Assembly: GCA_018366035.1 (NCBI GenBank) | Contig: JAGZIW010000003.1 | Coordinates: forward strand, 62,001 to 126,000 | DNA from: Butyricicoccus pullicaecorum | GTDB lineage: Bacteria > Bacillota > Clostridia > Oscillospirales > Butyricicoccaceae | Direction of reading: 5' to 3' | DNA length: 64,000 bases | In this document: positions 59,468 to 64,000 of the stretch, in pieces | Numbering within the stretch: the stretch's first letter is position 1 | Layout of the letters: every line of letters begins with the position of its first letter | Notes under the pieces: generated by a model | Database searches by the model: none | What the model saw: only the letters and a program-made list of their open reading frames with translations | Told to the model about the DNA's origin: nothing | Made by a program: the position numbers and the translations under genes

Positions 59468-61729
59468 TCACCTTTCTTCTGTATGTGAAATTTTCCAGAC
59501 GATATCTCCCAAATCTTTCGTAGATACAACCGGTACATTGGACAATGTTCGAGCAGACGAATATCCAGAGGATAAAAGTATCTTTTGTGGGCTGAGAATA
59601 CGGAGCGCATCTTCCAATAAATCCTGCTTTTGAAACTGATTTGCCAAAATTACTTCCCTTGCAGAAAGCGGCGTTTCTGAAAGCAGCTTTGCAAGCATAT
59701 TTTGTGTCATGCTGTGTAAAATCCATATGTCTATGTCACTATCCTGTAAATGCACCCCCAGCTTCCGGTCAATACCACCAGCAATTTGCGCAGACGCAAT
59801 ACCAGAAATTGAAATTGGAGCAAGCCCATCATCTTCCCAAGTGGTTATAGGAACATGATGTTCGTCAGCTGCCTGCCGAACTGCCAAGAGCGTATCATTT
59901 TCTTTGAGATGATTTGGAATGATCAAACGCCCAACCGGAATGGTTTGTAAAACCTGTGCCGCGTTGCGTGCATGTGCCTTATCCACCGCAGTTAATATCA
60001 TGGTGTCAATCTCGGTAAATCCATACCAATTCATTGTTTCTTGCAGCAAAGTTGTGCCATCACGATTAAATGCACTGCCACAGTCAATCAGAGAAAAGGT
60101 ATCATACCCATCTGCAACTGAAATCATCTGTCCTTCTCCAACGTCGTGCAGCGTGACCCGCGTTGTACTGCAATGCTGAACATGTGCATATCCTACCGCT
60201 CCAACCAAAACACAAAGACAAAGGGACGCGGTCAGACGCGGTTTGATTTGCATAAGCAGCAGGATAATAAGTATAAGAACTGCAAGGATTGCAATCTTTC
60301 CGCTCATTTCCTCCCAGTACAAAATTCCCCAATGCAGCTTTCCAAGTTTTTGTGCGGTATCCAAAATAAAATCGCTCAAGGCAGTCAGCACCGAGATTAA
60401 ATACGGTACACGAATTGGAATCAGGCAGAAAAATACACCCAGACTGAAAGTCAGGCTGATGACACCCAATGTGATAATATTTGCCGGAATAGACAGCAGC
60501 GTAATATAACCAAAGGTAGAAATGAGAACGGGTGCTGTAAAAATCATAGCGCACAGAGAACAGCCCAGCGACGCTCCAATCACCTTACTCAGCTTTTTCA
60601 AAACACGATTTGAAGTCTTTGCATAGATATTATGAAACAGCTTATCTTCTAACCGGCTTGCATAGCGCAGAATACCAAAAGTGGACAGAAAAGATAATTG
60701 CAGACTCAGATGAAAAATCGAATAAGGATTGAGACACAGTAAAACCAATAATGACACACCAAGAGACGTCTGTGCATCACTCTCCCGTTCTAACAGGAAC
60801 GCAAAGCCCGAAAGCGCTGCCATAATTCCGGCACGGAGAATGGACGGTGAACCACCCGCCATGGGAATAAACACAACAATTGCGGCGAAAGAAAGCACAG
60901 TACCAATCCGGCGGCTAAAAATTCGCTGCATGAGTCCAATCAGGAACATAAGGTGCATACCTGAAACCGCAATAATATGGCTCAGTCCTGCCTTTTGTAG
61001 ATTTTGTGCATCGATTGCATCAAGAGCACTTCGATTTCCCAGCAATAAAGAATATAAAAATCCACCTTCCCGTTCTGGAAATTGCTGCAAGATCCGCTCT
61101 CCCAGTGTACGGCTCCAGCTTTGTGGCAGCGCATACCATGAAACCTCTGCCGCATGTGTTACAGTAAAGTGCGCAGGCTCTTTTGTCTCCCGATTCTTCA
61201 AAATAGAAAAGGAAATCCAATTTCCATTTGCCATCTGGTAGCGCTGGCGATCAAAACCCTGACGCACATCTGGTTCATAGAAAGAGACCAATGCTTCAAA
61301 GGTATCCCCGGGCTTTAGGGGTTCCTCTGTCAACGGCAAATATCCGATTGCAGAAAAATTTGATTTGGGATAAAAGCCATTTAGCACATTTTTGGGAATG
61401 GATACCTCGACACGCTGGGTATCTTCATACACATCTGGATAGGAACGAACCTTAGCAGAAATCATCATCGTTTCTCCAGACAATCGGTGAATAGGCTGTA
61501 CCAAAAGCTGTTGATATCCTGCTGTATACAAAATCCCCGCTGCAAGGCCTGCAATCATACACGCGGTCAATGGTCTTTGAAACGAATGGGCAATGAGAAT
61601 TGCCAAGACAGCGATCCAAATACAGGTTGGTGCATGGAGCAGCAAAAATTCTGCACTTTCCGGATTAAACAGAACGACTAAAAGTCCTGCTGCAAACAAT
61701 AGTGCAAACGAAAACAGAAAACGACGCAT
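59468..61729 (-). CDS. comEC: ComEC/Rec2-type DNA uptake channel protein
   Basis: ComEC carries single-stranded DNA across the membrane during natural transformation. The 753-residue product has an N-terminal OB/competence part, a ComEC core with about ten hydrophobic segments (GLSHIIAVSGMHLMFLIGLM, FIPMAGGSPSILRAGIMAAL), and a C-terminal metallo-beta-lactamase-like domain beginning VTLHDVGEGQMISV and LIDCGSAFNRDG. In that domain the usual HxHxDH is replaced by LTAVDKAHARNAA, so it has lost the metal ligands. GGGGAG precedes the ATG at 61729. No other competence genes are near. Confidence 0.92.
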   Translation of the reverse strand: MRRFLFSFALLFAAGLLVVLFNPESAEFLLLHAPTCIWIAVLAILIAHSFQRPLTACMIAGLAAGILYTAGYQQLLVQPIHRLSGETMMISAKVRSYPDVYEDTQRVEVSIPKNVLNGFYPKSNFSAIGYLPLTEEPLKPGDTFEALVSFYEPDVRQGFDRQRYQMANGNWISFSILKNRETKEPAHFTVTHAAEVSWYALPQSWSRTLGERILQQFPEREGGFLYSLLLGNRSALDAIDAQNLQKAGLSHIIAVSGMHLMFLIGLMQRIFSRRIGTVLSFAAIVVFIPMAGGSPSILRAGIMAALSGFAFLLERESDAQTSLGVSLLVLLCLNPYSIFHLSLQLSFLSTFGILRYASRLEDKLFHNIYAKTSNRVLKKLSKVIGASLGCSLCAMIFTAPVLISTFGYITLLSIPANIITLGVISLTFSLGVFFCLIPIRVPYLISVLTALSDFILDTAQKLGKLHWGILYWEEMSGKIAILAVLILIILLLMQIKPRLTASLCLCVLVGAVGYAHVQHCSTTRVTLHDVGEGQMISVADGYDTFSLIDCGSAFNRDGTTLLQETMNWYGFTEIDTMILTAVDKAHARNAAQVLQTIPVGRLIIPNHLKENDTLLAVRQAADEHHVPITTWEDDGLAPISISGIASAQIAGGIDRKLGVHLQDSDIDIWILHSMTQNMLAKLLSETPLSAREVILANQFQKQDLLEDALRILSPQKILLSSGYSSARTLSNVPVVSTKDLGDIVWKISHTEER

Positions 61730-61750
61730 CTCCCCGACTCCCCTTTAATA

Positions 61751-61780
61751 GGAAAAGTGGCGAATTTTCGTTCGCCACTT
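61751..61780 (-). terminator. Hairpin terminator between HIT gene and comEC
   Basis: AAGTGGCGAA and TTCGCCACTT form a 10-bp stem around a 6-base loop; on the minus strand TTTTCC follows. Confidence 0.75.
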
Positions 61781-61797
61781 CCCAAAATTTCCTGCTA

Positions 61798-62136
61798 TTA
61801 GCCCGGCGGCCAAGTCATATCGCGTCCTGACAAAACATGGAAATGCAGATGGAACACGGATTGTCCCGCCTGTTCTCCGATATTGGATACCACACGATAG
61901 CTTTCCAATCCCAATTCCTTGCTGAGCTTTGCAATCACGGAGAAAATGTGACCAACAACAGACTGATTTTCTGCTGTGACCTCTGAAACAGATGCAATAT
62001 GCTGTTTGGGAATCACCAGAAAATGGGTTGGTGCCTGCGGGTCGATATCATAAAAGGCATAGCATACGTCATCTTCATATACCTTTTTCGATGGGATTTC
62101 TCCGCCTGCGATTTTACAGAACAAACAATCCTGCAT
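61798..62136 (-). CDS. HIT family nucleotide-binding protein
   Basis: The 112-residue protein has zinc-type cysteines in DCLFCKIAGGEIPSKKVYED and the histidine triad HLHFHVLSG near residue 98, as in HinT-type purine nucleoside phosphoramidases. GGAGGG precedes the ATG at 62136, and an upstream open extension is not used. It follows alaS after 25 bases on the minus strand. Confidence 0.95.
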   Translation of the reverse strand: MQDCLFCKIAGGEIPSKKVYEDDVCYAFYDIDPQAPTHFLVIPKQHIASVSEVTAENQSVVGHIFSVIAKLSKELGLESYRVVSNIGEQAGQSVFHLHFHVLSGRDMTWPPG

Positions 62137-62161
62137 ATCGAACGCCCTCCATTCAATTATT

Positions 62162-64000
62162 TTATTCGCTAAGCTGTGCATCTACAATATTGTTGACAGC
62201 CTCCAGTGCTTCCTCCAGTTTGGACGGGTCTTTACCGCCAGCGGTTGCATTATCCGGACGTCCACCGCCGCCGCCGCCGCACATCTTTGCGACTTCCTTC
62301 ACAATTTTGCCTGCATGAGCGCCGCTCTTTACAGCCTCCTTGCCGCAAACGCAAAGGAACTGAATCTTACCTTCGGATACCGTAGACAGAACTGCAACGG
62401 TCTTGGGCTCCTGCTCCTTGATCTGGTCACCCATCATACGCATCATATCAGCTGTCACGTCGGACAGCTTGACTGCAATGACATTCACACCCTTGATATC
62501 ACGAGATAGGTTAAACAAATCAGTCATTTGTATGCTTGCAATCTGGGCACTCAGCTTTTCTACCTGCTTTGCGGCCTCACGAACCTCACCCTGAAGCTGC
62601 TCAACCTTATTCAAAATATCATTCGGCGTCGTTTTCAGTGCCTTAGATGCCTCTGTCAGTACATCTTGCTTTTCTTGCAAGAACTTCAAAACACCTTTAC
62701 CGGTGAGCGCTTCCATACGGCGCACACCTGCGGCAACTGAGCTTTCCGAGATGATCTTGAACAGTCCTGCCTGTGCCGTATTGGTAAGATGTGTACCACC
62801 ACACAGCTCAATAGAGAAATCCCCCGCCTGTACAACACGTACAGTCGTACCATATTTTTCACCGAACAGAGCCATTGCGCCGCGCTTTTTCGCCTCATCA
62901 ATCGGCATTTCCTCGGTGATAACCGGATATGCTGCAAAAATTGCCTCATTGACAATATCCTCAATCTGCATCATCTCCTGCGGGGTGACAGCTGCAAAAT
63001 GCGTAAAGTCAAAACGCACATGGTCTGCATCGGTATAGGAACCAGCCTGTTCCACATGGGTGCCCAAAACCATACGCAGCGCCTGCTGCAACAGATGGGT
63101 TGCTGTATGGGACCGCGCAATTGCCTGACGGCGCTCCTTATCAATGGCAGCAACGACAACATCATCTACTGAAATCACGCCAGACTTTACAACACCGATG
63201 TGCATAAACTTGCCGTCCTTGGTCTTTTGTACATTTGAAATGTGCACCAACATGCCCTTATCATCACTGAGCGTGCCATAATCTGCAACCTGACCGCCCA
63301 TTTCTGCATAGAACGGTGTGTGATCGAGCACGATGGTAACCGAGTCTCCTGCCTGCGCAGAACCGGCAACCTCTCCCCCTGCCACGATTGCAAGAACGGT
63401 TGCCTGCTCCTCGTATGCGGAATAACCGTCAAAACGGGTCTTAATGGACTTATCCAGCCCAAGATCCTCAGATGCCCAGCCGAGGTCTCCCATCTTCTTG
63501 CGATCTTCGCGTGCACGGATACGCTGCTCATTCATAAGTTCATCAAAACCTGCACGGTCGGTGGTCAATCCCTGCTCCTCCAGAATTTCCAGTGTTAGGT
63601 CAATAGGGAATCCATAGGTGTCATACAGCTTAAAGGTATCGCAAGCGGGAAGTTCCGTTTTTTCCTCCGCCTTGACCGCCTCTATCATTTCATTCAAAAT
63701 GGACAAGCCACTGTCAATGGTTGCAGCAAAACGCGCTTCCTCCATCTCGATGACCTTATGAATATAGTCACTCTTCTGCGCAAGCTCTGGATAATGTCCC
63801 TTGTTCTCTGCAATGACAGTATCCAGCACTTCGTTTAAGAACGGACGATTGATGCCCAGCAGCTTGCCATGACGTGCAGCACGGCGCAGCAGGCGGCGCA
63901 GCACATAACCACGTCCCTCGTTCGATGGGATAACGCCGTCGCAAACCATCATTGCCGTAGAACGGATATGGTCAGTAATGACACGCAGAGAAATATCAGC
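62162..64000 (-). CDS. alaS: Alanyl-tRNA synthetase, C-terminal two thirds
   Basis: AlaS charges tRNA-Ala and edits mischarged tRNA. About 612 residues are inside the window; the N-terminal part of the catalytic domain is cut by the right edge. Visible are the tRNA-recognition segment (GRGYVLRRLLRRAARHGKLL), the editing-domain zinc motifs HTATHLLQQAL and CGGTHLTNT, and the C-terminal DHHA1 domain with the Gly-rich CGGGGGGRPDNATAGGK. The truncation is a window effect. Confidence 0.97.
   Translation of the reverse strand, partial: ADISLRVITDHIRSTAMMVCDGVIPSNEGRGYVLRRLLRRAARHGKLLGINRPFLNEVLDTVIAENKGHYPELAQKSDYIHKVIEMEEARFAATIDSGLSILNEMIEAVKAEEKTELPACDTFKLYDTYGFPIDLTLEILEEQGLTTDRAGFDELMNEQRIRAREDRKKMGDLGWASEDLGLDKSIKTRFDGYSAYEEQATVLAIVAGGEVAGSAQAGDSVTIVLDHTPFYAEMGGQVADYGTLSDDKGMLVHISNVQKTKDGKFMHIGVVKSGVISVDDVVVAAIDKERRQAIARSHTATHLLQQALRMVLGTHVEQAGSYTDADHVRFDFTHFAAVTPQEMMQIEDIVNEAIFAAYPVITEEMPIDEAKKRGAMALFGEKYGTTVRVVQAGDFSIELCGGTHLTNTAQAGLFKIISESSVAAGVRRMEALTGKGVLKFLQEKQDVLTEASKALKTTPNDILNKVEQLQGEVREAAKQVEKLSAQIASIQMTDLFNLSRDIKGVNVIAVKLSDVTADMMRMMGDQIKEQEPKTVAVLSTVSEGKIQFLCVCGKEAVKSGAHAGKIVKEVAKMCGGGGGGRPDNATAGGKDPSKLEEALEAVNNIVDAQLSE

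Noticed and set aside
1..64000. tRNA genes, rRNA genes, CRISPR arrays, insertion sequences or prophage
   Set aside because: No tRNA TpsiC-arm pattern in a cloverleaf context, no spaced direct repeats and no transposase or phage structural genes were seen; a tRNAscan-SE and CRISPR scan would be decisive.

Overview
The window (about 64 kb, both ends inside genes) looks like the chromosome of an endospore-forming clostridial Firmicute, probably a gut Oscillospirales-type bacterium. The evidence is the sporulation genes (spoIIR, a cwlD-type amidase, SpoIID/LytB and SpoVB-like proteins), the sepF-yggT-divIVA division cluster, the CIRCE-controlled groESL operon, lysine, FMN and cobalamin riboswitches, and AGGAGG-type ribosome binding sites. 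The genus is an inference and cannot be fixed from sequence reading alone. I see no rRNA, tRNA, CRISPR array, prophage or insertion sequence.

Bases 1-10176 hold the distal part of an ethanolamine-utilisation (eut) microcompartment operon, all on the plus strand: eutL (cut by the left edge), a BMC shell protein with a C-terminal Rho_N/SAP-like extension, eutE, two tandem eutM copies, eutT, a PduL-type phosphotransacylase, eutJ, a Eut-associated protein of unknown function, eutN, a PduS-like Fe-S flavoprotein, a PduT-like Fe-S shell protein, eutH and eutQ. Together they encode the shell, conversion of acetaldehyde to acetyl-CoA and acetyl phosphate, cofactor B12 reduction and adenosylation, and ethanolamine uptake. 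The ammonia-lyase genes and the usual regulators would lie to the left if present. Directly downstream, a strong promoter drives a cobalamin riboswitch with its terminator, then a possible second structured RNA, and then a Cys-rich DUF2284 gene.

From 11.3 to 23 kb come mixed housekeeping and envelope genes: a TfoX-N protein, ispE, spoIIR, an O-antigen-ligase-like membrane protein, cwlD, radA, an adaptor/FtsX-permease pair without an ATPase, a minus-strand Xer recombinase beside an AT-rich orphan gene, a PflA-like radical SAM protein, a small membrane protein and an alpha/beta hydrolase that seems to start at ATC. From 23 to 26.2 kb the minus-strand asd-dapA-dapB operon is controlled by a lysine riboswitch. 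From 26.2 to 36.6 kb lie a SpoIID-like gene, queA, tgt, a SpoVB-like flippase, a THUMP methyltransferase, groES-groEL, nfeD and an SPFH gene. A CadC-like ArsR regulator stands alone at 36.9 kb.

From 37.5 to 56.7 kb runs a long plus-strand series: two proteins of the TIGR03960/TIGR03936 pair, miaB-mutS-mutL-miaA-hfq, an adaptor-like protein, yggS-sepF-yggT-divIVA, ileS, lspA-rluD and thyA-folA. From 56.9 kb to the right edge everything is on the minus strand: an FMN-riboswitch-controlled ribU, rnmV-holA-comEC, a HIT protein and alaS (cut by the right edge).

The most interesting observations are the nucleic-acid-binding-like extension on a shell protein, the B12 riboswitch linked to a DUF2284 gene with a candidate multi-helix RNA between them, the Pdu-type electron-transfer pair inside a eut operon, the ATC start codon, the degenerate metallo-beta-lactamase motif of ComEC, and the orphan metal-sensor-like regulator.
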